Shown piece by piece: positions 13,855-29,157 of a stretch of DNA of 64,000 nt. Below the pieces are notes generated by a model, which was given only the letters and a program-made list of their open reading frames with translations, had not been told where the DNA came from and made no database searches. Made by a program: the position numbers and the translations under genes. Source of the DNA: Bimuria novae-zelandiae CBS 107.79 (Eukaryota > Ascomycota > Dothideomycetes > Pleosporales > Didymosphaeriaceae); assembly GCA_010015655.1 (NCBI GenBank), contig ML976663.1, positions 153,617-217,616 on the forward strand. The letters run 5' to 3'. Numbering within the stretch: position 1 is the stretch's first letter; every line of letters starts with the position of its first letter.

Positions 13855-14420
13855 GGACGCGGCTGTATGTAGAGAATACTGGAAGAGTTGCCGAAGGTGA
13901 TGCTAGAGAATCAACTCACAGCCATGTGAGATAAGATCATTTTGTCTGCATGTGTGGGTGAGAAAGGTGACACGTACCATCAAGGCATGACTGGGCCGGA
14001 TTAGGGTTACTCTGGGTCTCCTTTCTCGTGCACCTGGGGTGGAGATGAAAGTGGGTAAGATGCTACAGTTTCGGGTATTCCGAAGGCCAAGGGTCGCGAA
14101 GGGCAAGAGTTGGGATGCAGGCTTTGTTTACCGATACCCTCAATACATCATAGAACATTTCCACTCATGCATTGTACACACGGTTTGAAAGTGATTTCTC
14201 TCATTCAGAACCTGACAGAAGCAGGCCCACAGAATTAGGATACATGCCATCTCTCCTCCCAGAAACTTTTCCAATCATGATCGTAATTCATCCGATGCAA
14301 TTAGAAGAAAACCCATGAAATGGCTCATTAGCCCAAGTAAACTCCGATGACTGCCGCCCAGAACATGACCATCTATGCTAAACGGAAGGGAAAAGACAAC
14401 CAAGGATTGAGGCGCGACGC
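13855..14420. other. Convergent 3' flank between Emi1-like gene and HSP70
   Basis: 566 bases between two convergent genes. No coding signal, RNA gene or repeat was recognised; it should contain both 3' UTRs. Confidence 0.5.
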
Positions 14421-15338
14421 TTAGTCAACTTCCTCGACGGTGGGGCCGTCGTCGCCGCCGGGTGCACCACCGCCGGGTGCACCACCAGGGAAACCACCGG
14501 CACCGCCGGGCATGCCACCAGGCATGCCACCCTCGCCACCAGCACCGTAGAACTTCATCATGATGGGGTTGGCGACGGCCTCAAGCTCCTTCTGCTGAGA
14601 CTCATACTCCTCCTTGGTAGCTTGCTGGCTGTCGTCAAGCCACTGAACAACCTTGTCGATCTCGGCCTTGAGCTTCTCCTTGTCACCTGCATCAAGCTTC
14701 TCATCAACCTTGGAGTCGGAGAGAGTGTTGCGCAGTGAGTAGGCGTATGACTCAAGAGCGTTCTTGGCCGAGATACGGGCAGCCTCAGCCTCATCCTCAG
14801 CCTTGTACTTCTCGGCTTCAGCAAGCATGCGCTCGATCTCATCCTTAGAAAGACGACCCTTGTCGTTGGTGATGACGATCTTGTTGGTCTTGCCGGTGCC
14901 CTTCTCGAGTGCTGAGACGTTCATGATACCGTTGGCGTCCATGTCGAAGGTGACCTCAATCTGAGGGACACCACGCGGCGCAGGCGGGATACCAGTGAGC
15001 TCGAACTTGCCGAGCAGGTTGTTGTCCTTGGTACGGGCACGCTCACCCTCGTAGACCTGGATGAGCACACCAGGCTGGTTGTCGGAGAAGGTAGAGAAGA
15101 CCTCGGACTTCTTGGTGGGGATGGTGGTGTTGCGCTTGATGAGCGGGGTCATGACACCACCAGCGGTCTCGATACCGACGGACAAAGGAGTGACGTCCAA
15201 GAGCAGGATCTCGTTGGTGGACTTGGAGGAAGTGTCACCAGACAGAATGGCAGCCTGGACGGCAGCACCATAGGCGACGGCCTCGTCGGGGTTGATTGAC
15301 TTGTTGGGCTCCTTACCGTTGAAGAAGTCGGAGACCAT

Positions 15339-15374
<36 letters not shown>

Positions 15375-16481
15375 CAAGACGATCTCGTGTACGGAAGACT
15401 TGTCAACCTTCGCATCGCGGAGGACACGCTCGACGGGCTCCATGGTGGAGCGGAAGAGGTCCTGGCACAGCTCCTCGAAGCGGGCACGGGTGATCGAAGT
15501 GTAGAAGTCGATGCCCTCGTACAGAGAGTCGATTTCGATCGAGGTCTGAGCAGAAGAGGAGAGAGTACGCTTGGCACGCTCACATGCGGTTCGGAGACGG
15601 CGGAGAGCACGTGCGTTAGCGGTGAGGTCTTTCTTGTGCTGCAGATACGTTAGCAAAGGAAGAGGCATGGTGGAATGAGGGAGTACATACCTTTCGCTTG
15701 AACTCGTTCACGAAGTGATTCACCAACCGGTTGTCAAAATCTTCACCGCCCAAGTGGGTATCACCGGCAGTAGACTTGACCTCAAAGATACCCTCCTCAA
15801 TGGTCAGGAGGGAGACATCGAAGGTACCGCCACCCAAGTCGAAGATGAGGACGTTGCGCTCACCAGTGGTCTTCTTGTCAAGACCATAGGCGATAGCGGC
15901 GGCGGTAGGCTCGTTGATGATACGCAGGACGTTGAGGCCAGCAATGAGACCGGCATCCTTCGTGGCCTGGCGTTGCGAATCGTTGAAGTAGGCGGGGACG
16001 GTAACAACGGCATTGTTCACGGTGCCTCCAAGGTAAGACTCAGCGGTCTCACGCATCTTGGTGAGGACCATGGAGGAGATCTCCTCGGGTGTGAAATTCT
16101 TCTTCTCGCCTTTGAACTCAACCTCAATTACGGGCTTGCCACCCTTGTCGATAACGGTGAAGGGGAAGTGCTTCATGTCGGCCTGGACCTCAGCGTCGGC
16201 GAACTTGCGACCGATGAGGCGCTTTGCATCGAAAACCGTGTTGGCAGGGTTCATTGCGACCTGGTTCTTCGCAGAGTCTCCGATGAGACGCTCTGTGTCG
16301 GTGAAGGCAACAAAGGACGGGGTCGTCCTGTTGCCCTGGTCGTTGGCGATAATCTCGATGCGGTCATCACCTAGAAAAGTTAGAAATGTTTTTCGACGGA
16401 GCAAAAGGTCGAAGACAACTTACGGAAGATACCAACGCACGAGTACGTGGTTCCGAGATCGATACCTACAGCAGGTGCCAT
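14421..16481 (-). CDS. SSA: Cytosolic Hsp70 chaperone (Ssa type)
   Basis: Three exons, 16481..16424, 16370..15691 and 15638..14421, give 651 aa. Introns of 53 nt (16371-16423, GTAAGT donor) and 52 nt (15639-15690, GTATGT donor, GCTAACG branch) both restore the Hsp70 frame. The N-terminus reads [19 protein letters not shown], followed by phosphate loop 2 ([20 protein letters not shown]), the [11 protein letters not shown] signature and the [14 protein letters not shown] linker region. The C-terminal lid ends in a GGMPGG-type repeat and the terminal EEVD. EEVD is the cytosolic/nuclear signature that binds TPR cochaperones, so ER and mitochondrial paralogues are excluded. The protein folds nascent and stressed polypeptides using ATP with J-protein and exchange-factor partners. 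A perfect heat-shock element lies about 190 bases upstream of the ATG. Confidence 0.97.
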
Positions 16482-17744
16482 AGTTGTGTGTGTGGTAGAA
16501 ACAAGCGCGGGGTATCACAGAAGAAAAGAGATAGAGTAGAATCGCGAAGTCGAGTCGACTAGTGCGCGTGAGTCGTTGATTTCGTGTGTGTGATGTGTGT
16601 GAGAAAAGAAGTGCCTGCTGTGTGCGGTGGAGGGCTTTTTGTAGGCACGTCGAGGCAGTTTTTCAGTTGCTCTTCTGGAAGTTTCGATCTGGCTCCCGGG
16701 CCAACCAGGTGCTTCTACGCGCTTCACGCAGCGTCTGCGGCCCACTCAAACGCTGCCTGGAACTACGGCTGGGGCAAATATCTTGTGGCTCCGCTGTGCA
16801 GCTGCGATTGCAATCGGCACTCACCTACGGCCCGCCATTGCGCAGGATTCCATGCTGGTGCTCGAAATTTCTGAGCGTTGCACCCGCCACTGGCAATGAC
16901 ACAAGGCCGCCCCGCCTTCCGCAAGTGGATACTGGAGCGACCCCGCGCCCGCCTGCGACAGCCCTACAGCCCTCGCAGCGCCGGGATGCTTACACTTCAC
17001 TCTTCGACTATGCATCCAGCAACTTCAGGCAGCTTCTACTTGCGTCCTTTCTCTTCCGACCACGAATCTCGATACTCGACAGACGCTTTGCTAGAGCGCT
17101 CGTACAGCAGCTTGCAGCTATTAGCTCATTCGCGACAATCTTCACGCACCACAATTATGCCATCGTGACGCTACATGCTATCCCGCATCATGCAAACGTC
17201 GTTGACAAGGTTGCTGGTATACATATGCCCGCTTGACTATCTACATAACCGCTAAAAAAACACGAAATAACCCCAACTATAGAACACTTCACATTTCTTT
17301 GTGACTCCTTGCTCCTCAACGGCATTGCGCATTCCAGGGTGGTCCGGGGCTTCAATAATGCTGCTTGGGCTGGTGAGCTCGTCTACACTGGTGTCGAGCT
17401 GTTGCTGTCAGCTATCAGGACAGGACCGATCTCAGGAGTACTTTCGACGATTAGAATGCTCCCAGCATCACAATAAACTCTATCCAGCACAGTTCCAAGT
17501 TTTGAGGTGGTGTGATTGCGGCCCGCTCGAGGTGGCTGGCTCCACACGTGCGCTGACGTCACACTAGTGTTCCTTGAGCTCGAGGAGCTATCTCCGCTCC
17601 ATGTTCTATGCGGGGGGAGCTTGGAAGCTCTGCCTGTCAAACAAACTTTGCACGTCGCGTTCCCAGTTGCTCTCCTCAGCTTCCTCCACTGCAGTGCGTG
17701 CTGATTTGTATCTCCTGTATTGCCTCGATCTAAACTCAATCACC
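16482..17744. promoter_or_regulatory. Divergent promoter region between HSP70 and the DUF3429 gene
   Basis: 1.26 kb between head-to-head genes. The HSP70-proximal part holds a three-unit heat-shock element (16673-16685). A further two-unit GAAATTTC match lies near 16864. A 216-codon ORF across 16586-17236 is low-complexity with no family resemblance and is not called. Confidence 0.5.
16673..16685. promoter_or_regulatory. Heat-shock element (three perfect units)
   Basis: The sequence TTCTGGAAGTTTC is three alternating nTTCn/nGAAn units with exact two-base spacing, the binding site for trimeric Hsf1. It lies 192 bases upstream of the HSP70 start codon, a usual distance, and matches the identity of the downstream gene. 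Confidence 0.75.
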
Positions 17745-18892
17745 ATGTTGCGGACCGGTGCGTCGCGTCTGGCATTGAGAACGGTCCCAGCACCAGCTGT
17801 TCGCGCAGTTCCGAGCTTCCGTATCGCAACTCCAGCGACACAGTGGAATACGCAATTCAGCTCGGTGGCATCAAAACGCCCTCAAGTGTCCCAGTTGACT
17901 CGACTGAAGCCTGTACAAGCTGCTGTGCTACGACGCGCCCTGTCTGAAGAGAGGAAGCAGGCAGAGGCAAGGTATGCCAAAGAAGAGATTAAACCCACGC
18001 CAGAGAGGGTCACCATGACTTCTACTATCCATCCATTCAACGACGAAGTGGGTGGAGAACCTCCTCATCAAGAGGTAGACATGAGCGCAGGCATCAAGCA
18101 GGACCTGGTGAGGATACAAACCTGTAGCGAAACCTCAGCATGCATGCTAACACTTTCAAGAACACGATTCGTGAGACATTCAACCTAAGTGAGGTCCCGC
18201 GACAGGCCTACTACATTGGACTTGCTGGCGTCTTGCCATATCTTGCAACCTCTGTCTCTACCGTGGCCTGCGCCTACGAGATCAACCACGCTGTAGCCGG
18301 CTACGGATACCTTATGTCGGCGCGAACCGCTACCGATCTTCTTCATATTCTCGAGCCATTGCAGGTTGGATATGGGGCTGTGGTGAGTAGAACTGTAATT
18401 CTGCCTGGACACCACTGACTGGATTAGATCCTATCCTTCCTCGGTGCCATCCACTGGGGTTTGGAGTTTGCAGGCTACGGTGGCCACCACGGATACAACC
18501 GCTACGCCATAGGAGTCGTGGCGTCAGCGGTCGCGTGGCCAACCGTGCTGATGCCTGTGGAGTATGCTCTCATCAGCCAATTCATGGCTTTCACTCTCTT
18601 GTACTACGTTGACACGCGCGCGACCTACCGGGGCTGGACCCCGCCATGGTACGCCATATACCGTTTTGTCCTAACGTTCATTGTGGGAGGAAGTATTGTA
18701 GTCAGTCTCATCGGACGAGGGGAGGTTGCGGATGAAGTTGGTAAAATGCCTGGGGCAGTGGAGCGAATGAAGGCGCTTGGCGGTTCTGACGCGCAGGAGA
18801 CCATGGCTAGGGAAGAGGAGGGTATTCGGGCTCAGCAGGAATTGGCAGGCGACAACAAGAAGGGAGACGACGATTCCGAGGACAGCGAGTAA
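17745..18892 (+). CDS. DUF3429 / TMEM69-like mitochondrial membrane protein
   Basis: Exons 17745..18107, 18161..18382 and 18428..18892 give 349 aa. Introns of 53 nt (GTGAGG donor, GCTAACA branch) and 45 nt (GTGAGT donor) are both phase 0. The start MLRTGASRLALRTVPAPAVR is Arg/Ala-rich without acidic residues, like a mitochondrial presequence, and an Arg/Ser-rich stretch follows to about residue 70. The core has several hydrophobic segments: YYIGLAGVLPYLATSVSTVA, then LSFLGAIHWGLEFAGYGG, VVASAVAWPTVLMP and a YRFVLTFIVGGSIVVSLI segment. The LGAIHWG motif followed by paired GG and a VDTRAT... loop is characteristic of DUF3429, the family of human TMEM69. The tail is acidic (DDDSEDSE). Molecular function of the family is unknown. 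Confidence 0.85.
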
Positions 18893-21486
<2,594 letters not shown>

Positions 21487-23459
21487 TAAACCCGCCTAAT
21501 TGACGTCTGTTATACCCTCAAATGGCTTCCTGCATCTTCTCTCCGCTGCTTGTCTTTCTTGCATCCTGTCAGCACCACGGCATCCCGAGGAGTGCCCCTA
21601 TGTCTGTCACCAGTGGAAGTGGCATTCTTCAGCGCTATGACGGCAGGTAATGTGCGGCTGCTCCCCGGCTGAGCCGATAATCCGGTGATGGCTTGCGCAA
21701 GTTGCATTTGGATGCAGCCACCTGCTCGCCTCCAGGTAATATCTCCTCCAATATAGCCGTCCATGTGCCTCCAACCCTGATGACCGCTCTCTAGTGCGGG
21801 GCTAGTTCGTGCCAACCAGTGATTTGAAGTTTTACTCTAACGATATTTCCGGGTAGGCATCCTTGCTATTATATTATTATCGGTCCCAACAGGCTGAAGG
21901 TTCAGTCCATTTCACTGGTCCTCGAGGGGCGCGTGTGGGAATACGTGCTACGCGCAGATGCTCCTAGGCATGACAAGGAATGTCCTGGAACCTGTCACCC
22001 TCCATCAGAACATGCGAAGGTTGTTGCGACAACCGATGAGGAGCTATTGCTTGGTAGGGAGCTCGCTCCGTAAGCGTTCATTGTTCCAAGTACTCGCATC
22101 CTCTCCGGCTTGTCTTCCGCAACGGATTGGAAAGAGTCGCGCTTTCTCGTTTGCTGAGGCAGATACTTTGTTAGCCTCCAAGTCGGGTTCAAACTTCAGC
22201 CTACCGTTATGCTCGAAGATAGAGCATAGAGAAACAGCGATCAGCGGTCTTTGGCGCTCGTGTTGCTTGGATAGGGAGTCAGGCAACATTCTATGTGCAT
22301 ACCCAGGATGCTCTCTAGGGCTGTCAAGTTGCCATGCGCATATATGCAGCCTCTGCACTCGCTTCGCCCTCTCGCGAGGCCGTTATGCGATGCCTAATGA
22401 ATACCAGCCGAATATATGTACCCTAACATTAAACGAACCGAGGCGTGCAAGCTGGGTGACTGGGTTCCCGAAGCCACACGCGGATTGCCCGCGGCCGCAG
22501 TGGCGGACAACCGTGCACCACACCTGTCGAACCGTCCGATAATGCACGGCGAAGCATGTTGCGCATCCGAACCATCCTGCTCGGCGGCGATGGCGTAACG
22601 TGCTGATTTGCAGGTGCTCCCGGCCCGGGACGGCATGCTCCAAATTCGGAGCACCTAGGATAAGCAGACTGTCGCCCACGGTTTCAGACTTTCAGAGAAA
22701 TGTTGCTGAGGTGACTCGAACATGATTCACAATTGATGGGATTAATACTCATCTTAAGGGAGCTTGCCATTGCTGAGCGAGTCATGTCAAGGCCGTCCCA
22801 GACCACATGAGCCTCACCCCACTATAATAACCACAACGGCGACTCATCCCACGCGCATCCTCCTGTGTCGTGGAACCGTGGCCGCAGATCCGCCCGCCTT
22901 GTGTGAGGCCTCTGCTCTAGGCTTCTTAGGAGCTAGTCCGAGGCGAGCATCTCCATGCCGCTTCCTCTAACCGCTCTCCGCGCCTAGTTAAACCCTGTCA
23001 GATGTTCCTGGCTGTTACTGCCCCTCTTATCTTACACACAAGCACCTTAGTGCTATGCTCCCTGCAGTACGTGATCTTGCCATTACAGCATGCCGCCAAA
23101 AGTAGAAGGATTCCTCCTGGCTTCCGGGTTCGACCAGTCGGACAGTCGCCTCCGTAGTCCCCATGGCTAAGCAGTTGCTTGCATAGCGACGGACCACCTG
23201 AGGGGGTCCCTTGACACGGTCCAGCTTGCATTGCGACACCCTTTCGCTCCTAGCTGCTGGCCTCTGAAGGTAGGAAGTACCTTAGTATATTATGGACGGT
23301 CCGACGCGCTTCGTGCCTACCAACCCGGCCATTTTGAAAACCACAGCTTCTAGCCTCAGGCCGACACTATCGTTCGTTTTCCGCCTCGTCCGCCACAAAA
23401 GCAACCTATTTCCTCTTCGGCATGTGCGATTATACACAAGTACACTACAAGTGCTCCCA

Positions 23460-23760
23460 TCTTCGCTATACCGTACGCGCCTGGTGTACCAAATATCAAG
23501 AAACCCAGAAGAGATGTCAGCCCAATGTCGTTGCAGTGTAAGACATTGTATGTCTTTCGCATTTCCAAAAGCTGACGCTGTCTACAGGGAATATAGAATT
23601 GACGAATATTGCGGTTCGTTCCCTCGATAGCCTACATCATCGATACCGGTTCTAACATCTCCAAGGCGATTGCAAAGGCTCTGGGAGCAGACGCCGATGA
23701 CTACACTCTTCCTTCTTCGACTTGTCCTGCTATACCCACTTTTATGTTTTCAGCAAGGCG
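23460..23760 (+). pseudogene. Possible relic of a pepsin-like aspartic protease C-lobe
   Basis: Around 23638-23750 one frame reads IAYIIDTGSNISKAI, then AKALGADADDYTLP and PAIPTFMF. This resembles the second active-site motif of A1 proteases (DTGS/T) followed by the usual YTLPC...PTFTF pattern. The upstream segment (GNIELTNIAVRS, 23587-23622) is also protease-like but one frame off. A plausible intron (about 23539-23586, GTAAGA to CTACAG, GCTGAC branch) precedes it. No N-terminal lobe was found. The match is short and could be chance. Confidence 0.25.
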
Positions 23761-25939
23761 CATAGGATACGGCACGGAAAGGAGCACGATACCCCTCTTG
23801 CAAAAGTTTTCATCTTGCTCTCGTAGTCAAATGTACCACAATGTTTCGTCGTCGTTTCGGCCTCAACTTCTGCGCCCTGTATCATGCATAGACTGTTGCC
23901 GTACAGCGGACCTCTGTCACCGTTGACGCCATCATCGAGTTGCTAATGTGCGGCGCTCCCAGGGCGGATTGTCACTGGTCAATGCTTCTGCAGGAACCAT
24001 GCGTCCTGCAGCTCTAAGTACAACCTCATCGCTCGGCTGCTCCAGTCCACGACAACGACAGAGAAGCGGTCACGTCCGAATGCCACGCGGTCATTCGGGA
24101 GCTGCTAACGAGGTAGTTGACGTGGTACTTTTGCGATGGTGGGTCGGCCTGGAGGCTTAGGGCATGGTAACACCGAGCAAGTACGTCACCGGCTACACGT
24201 CCAGTCCCACCGCGCTCGTTTCCCACGATACGGTAGCAACTCCGGCACGAACTTTATGTACAACGGCCTGCGGTCCAGAATGCCCTCCGCGCAACCAGTC
24301 TTGCATGTACCCCCCAGATTTAAGTTTGCAGTGGGTTGTTACGATGCTGCTGTTGCGCCCACACGTCTCCCACCACGGGTCCCAACGGAAAGTCGTCCTC
24401 CGCTGTGCGCATGGCTGTACCGTGCCAATAAAGCAAGTGGTAGGAAAAGCCCTAGGCGGCATGAGATAACCCACCGAGAACAAACTTTTGGTCTTACGAA
24501 TTTACAACTGCTTGCATAATGGCTTGGTCAGCTCCGGGCCACAAGCAAGTGCAGAAACGGGTAATATCCCTCTGGCGGTAAGATTCACGCAATCATGCGA
24601 TTTCGGATTCAACATCTGTGCGCCAACTAGAACCGCTACAATGGTGGTTAAAGAAATAAAACGTCCTTCCGTGCGGAAATTCCAGGCACACAGCCAATAG
24701 CAGCCTCCCAGCTCCCAATTTACTGACTCAGGGCGACTGATCCTTCCCCGGCTCACCGCATCACTGGTTATGTCCATGGACAGCAAGGCAGGAGAGTCAG
24801 TGACGGTATCAGAGTACTCTGCCCCCACCACTTTTTGTATCTCGCGTGACCAAGAGCGGAAATGCACTGCGTTGTTGGCGGCGCGGTACCTTTCGACTAT
24901 CAACTGCACGGCTAACAGCCGGAGACCACCCCCAACGTTGACGGTTGTGGTTGAGGACTAATGCGTGGCTGAATCTCGCTTGCAGCAAGCTCACCGTTCG
25001 ATGCCCGCCATCGACGACCGGAGATCTAAATCCTTCGTGGGCGACTCATGACATCGCTTACAGCCTTCGAAGCTGCTCCACGCTCTGGAAAATTTCTGGA
25101 ATCTCTACGTTTGAGCCTGAGTTTCAAGGCTGCAGGGTCTGACCCCACTCGGCTAACGGAAAAGGGAATAGCTGCAGCCAGCACCACGTTGTGGGATTCG
25201 GGTCCGCTGGCTGTGGGACGGACATGGGCGAGACTACGATTCGAACGAGCGCACAAATGTTACGGTACACAATACTACGGAGCTTTTAGTTCAGCGTCTG
25301 TACGACCCAATATGAAGGAGCAGTAGTGGGGTCGTCGCTCCACCGAGCAATGGGAGTCGCAGCTCGCTACTGTGACGTTTTGGCAGGTGAAAATTACCGG
25401 AATCCTGAGACTACTTGACCCGCTCCTCGCCGCTGCGGCGCTGCACATCACCTGCTGACCGTTTGTGGTCTCTTCACTTTGTACCTTTTCGTCTTAATCG
25501 ACCGGAACTCAAGCCGGCTGCATGTCGAGTCACACCGCTTAGCTTCGAAACATCTTTGTCCAAGAATAATATACAAGTTTACGCTTGAAACAAATAACCT
25601 TGAACAAGAATCAATCTACTTATGCAACACATAGCACTCACCTTACTGGACGCACTTCCCGCGTCCTCTCTCCTCCTGATTTCAGGGAAATCTTTTCCGC
25701 AAGTTTGTGATCACCGAACGGATCCGGGGACTACATAGTCACGTCCTCTAGCCGCGATATACAGGCCCATGCCATTGCGAAAGAATCCGTTTACCCGCAC
25801 GACGTCAGCTTCAGAATCACCTTGTCAGTGACCCTGTCCTTCTGTTCCGGCGAAAACCACATGGGGGCACGTCAGCAACAGCATGTGGATCCGCAACATC
25901 GGGGATCGCCCGAGGCTAGGTCTTCGCACACACAGATAC

Positions 25940-26470
25940 TGTACTAATTCTTAACAATCTAATTAGCCCCATATAAAGCTATCTAGTTATATTTTTAAAA
26001 AAAAAAGTACTTTTTACTATTCTTTACTTCTTCCCCTATATTTTTCTTGGCCTTTTTACTATAGTAAGACTACTAATAACTAAGTTATACTATACTAATC
26101 TAATTAAAATAAGATAATATTTATAAAGAATATAAAAATTAGCTGGCTATTTATTTTACTAATAGCTACCATTACTTATAAAGCCTTTTTATTAGTTATT
26201 ATTATAATACTTATATTTTTACTTCAGTAGTCCAGTTTTTTCAAGTTACCTATATAGTTATTGAATCCACCTATTTTATTACTCTTTATAAATAATAGTA
26301 GATTATATGTACTATATTAAACTATAAAATTATGAAACTTACAAGGTTAAATAGATTCATTATAAACCTTATTTATCTTTATACTAACACTAAGGCCTAC
26401 TAGCTCTACTTCTTATAGAAATAATATAAATCTAATGCTAAGGGCGTACAAATTGTATTTCCTGAAGTTT
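25940..26470. repeat. AT-rich, TA-dinucleotide-rich island (RIP-like)
   Basis: About 530 bases with abrupt compositional edges inside a region of balanced composition. It is dominated by TA, TAAT and TTATA strings, like the RIP-mutated transposons elsewhere in the window. No terminal repeats or coding remnant could be identified. A decayed solo LTR or transposon fragment is the likely explanation. Confidence 0.55.
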
Positions 26471-29157
26471 TGTAGTTAGAGGATAGTATGGGCATTATCA
26501 TCAGTCTTATTGGACCGGCGTCATGTCCGTCGAGCTTATTTACCAGGATGAAAACTGTCACCTGGCATGCACCGCTACAAAGCAAGAAATCACCCGCTCT
26601 ATCCAATCGTGGACTTTGGAGAGCAAGCCTACCGGAACGAATGTATCAGCCAACATGCCACGCGCTTGCCGCAAAGCTATAGAAGACCGCTAACCAGGAT
26701 CACCATAACTCAATCCTCGGCTACTATTTACAGGGATCGATTGGCCCAGAGACTTGCAACAAGGATGCCGTGCAGATCAGACGACCCACAAGAGACTTAT
26801 CGAACAGGCCTCATGCGTCTTGCGTCTTCTAATCGTCTGCTTGATACTACTGCTCGATAACGCCGGTACTTTTGATCTCGCATGCATCGCTACCGGCATA
26901 GCTGCATCGAAAACACCCCCACCATACCTTTACCCGGTTACGAGTGTTAGTTGGCGACTGGGTAAGGTTTGCGTTATCGACCTCAGCTTGCGGCACGTCA
27001 GGCGCGGATGAGCGGGGAGGTTTGGAAGTTGTTGGTGCGGCTCGGCCCGGGCTGTCAATAATCGGTCCGAACGCTGGAGGTTTTAGCAGACGGAAGCTGC
27101 TCGCACATTGTCGAACCACTTGCCGAGCAAACGGAATGATGCGGAGAACATGGTGTTGGACAATTTTCGACCAGGAAGCACCTTGTCGGCCCTCAATGGA
27201 TCCTTGCGGTGATTCACGTCCACGATGTTCCACCGGTTTCCATGAACTGGCATGGAGCTTGCTGTTGTTTCGTTCTAATGTGGCCAGAGTCGGACTTGCT
27301 TATTCTTCAACCCTTGGCGCATGGCTTGATTCGTCTCAAACTCATGGACGCTCGCTCACATCATGTCTCGTAAATTCAGTCTGCGGTTCGTCATGTGGCA
27401 CTGCCGAAGCAGATACCGAAGGTCAAGAATATCCACGAATTTCCAGGTTGCGGAGTTGACTCCGGCACAGCAGCCACGGCTCATGAAACAGCAAGGTTCG
27501 GCTGGATGACGCTTCCGCAGTTAACCGATCCTATGGTCACTCCCTGAGGACATTGGATGTTGTGCAGAGGTGCAGATGCGAAGTTCCCCTGGGTTACGTG
27601 GACGAAGAAGTGTGCGTGGCCAATTTTGGTACGCGTACATTGTGGCTGTTTGTCAGCCGGGCTGAGGGCCCAACCAACTGTATTCGGGCCTTCTCTACGA
27701 CGAACCATCTGCCGGCAGTGCCGTGGACGTTGAACGCTCCAGGTATAGTACGATCCTACTGTATCCGCATTCCTCGAAACTCTGGTTCTGTAAGGATGGG
27801 CTGATTTGGACCTGCACCACGGGTGCATTCGTGGGTCTAGGCTGCTGACGTAGATCTACCATCTATGTCACGCAGTAGTCTACCCCTCGACCGGCTTGTA
27901 TTGGGTATGTGTCGTTTCGTGGGCCTGTACATTTTCCCACGGCCGCAGCTTAAGCCAATATGTTTGTGTGTAGTCTAGTAGCCCAAACCCTATTCTCTGG
28001 AGCAACCCAGACGGCCGGAAATATTACGCCGATTATCCTTTACGCTAAATGTAAATCAACGTGTTTTGAAAATCACCGATCCACGGAGTTGTCTGCCCCT
28101 CGATCAAGGGGCATCAGATCGTAGTACGAGATCGCTCGAGATAGTGGACTGAGCGTCGAGCTTCGTAGCTGCGGTCCGTTCGCAAACCGCCTTACTTCAA
28201 ATGGCACTAAACAGCTTCTTGGTACACTCTTACTAATTAGAATGAGGCGGATCCCTGGATGTTAAAGTACAAGGCTAAGGATCTTGTTGCAGTCAATCAA
28301 GTCAAATGCCGACAAAACGCAAATCGTTTCTCCGTCGAGCTTCACAAGGGCCTCTCGCAAAATTCACATGCGTTCGATGTATGCAGATCCGTGGTTCTGG
28401 ATGCCCAGGCAGAACAGTGTTGAGTAATCGCATCTGAGAGATATTGATGATACTGTGCTGCACACGATTCAGCTACCATATGGAAGGTCGTCACGTCTGT
28501 TTGACCCATTAACGGCGTCAATGTTATACCCGAACCAGTTACTACAGAGAAAGCTATAAGGCAAGGGTTCTAATTAGTTCCCTTTAGAGTTGGCGCCGTC
28601 GACGGGTTGAACGGACGTGTGGACCTCCTGTAGGTATGTGGCATTTATGTACTGGGTCAATTGGCCTACAGGCTGTATCCACTTAGCACAACACTCTAAC
28701 TGTATGTTGATATCCCTTCGCGTTTGGATGCTTAACGCTCGGAACAGTGAAGGCTAACCACGGACATTTGGACGTACTACTTGTTGCTATTGTCTCTTGG
28801 ACGAATTGTGGCTCTGCCCATGATTTACTGTACAAGCCAAGGATTTGTACCTGCAAATAGCCTGGGTAAGGACCATCTTGAAATTTATGAGACACCATTG
28901 TACTCTGATTGCACTCATCAATCGAGATATAATTGTCTTATCCGATGGCAGGTTTCGGATCAATCGTCCACTCCACGATTGGCTCTAGTGATCACGAACA
29001 AATTGCTGAATTTGAGTAAACATATACCGATTAATCAATAATCAGATGAAGCTGAGATCGATAGAGTATTTTCCGATGAATCGGGCAAGCACGTGCGCAT
29101 ATGTTCGCCCGCGGAAGCTCGGTAAGTGGTCCGACACTCGACCTCCTCCAACGCAAC

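Larger units (their letters stand above)
21487..29157. other. 7.7-kb gene-poor region
   Basis: No convincing gene is visible on either strand. ORFs reach at most about 190 codons (21958-22542, 26944-27459) and are compositionally random. The only suggestive piece is a short aspartic-protease-like stretch around 23460-23760, annotated separately. An AT-rich island sits at about 25940-26470. No tRNA A/B-box pair was found by eye. In a genome with 1-kb intergenic gaps this length suggests decayed coding sequence or ancient degraded repeats. Confidence 0.5.

Noticed and set aside
16586..17236. 216-codon open frame in the HSP70 upstream region
   Set aside because: Low-complexity translation with no family resemblance, lying in a divergent promoter with a heat-shock element; no splice or start context supports a gene.
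21958..22542. 194-codon open frame in the gene-poor region
   Set aside because: Composition is random-like and overlapped by equal-length open frames on the opposite strand; no domain seen.
23120..23135. tRNA B-box-like GGTTCGACC
   Set aside because: No matching A box or cloverleaf could be built around it; other GGTTCGA matches (19165, 12590) fail likewise.
25940..26470. Third pogo element
   Set aside because: Too short, with no TA-flanked inverted repeats or transposase fragment visible.
26944..27459. 171-codon open frame plus an overlapping minus-strand frame
   Set aside because: Both strands are open over the same bases, typical of GC-balanced non-coding DNA; no homology recognised.
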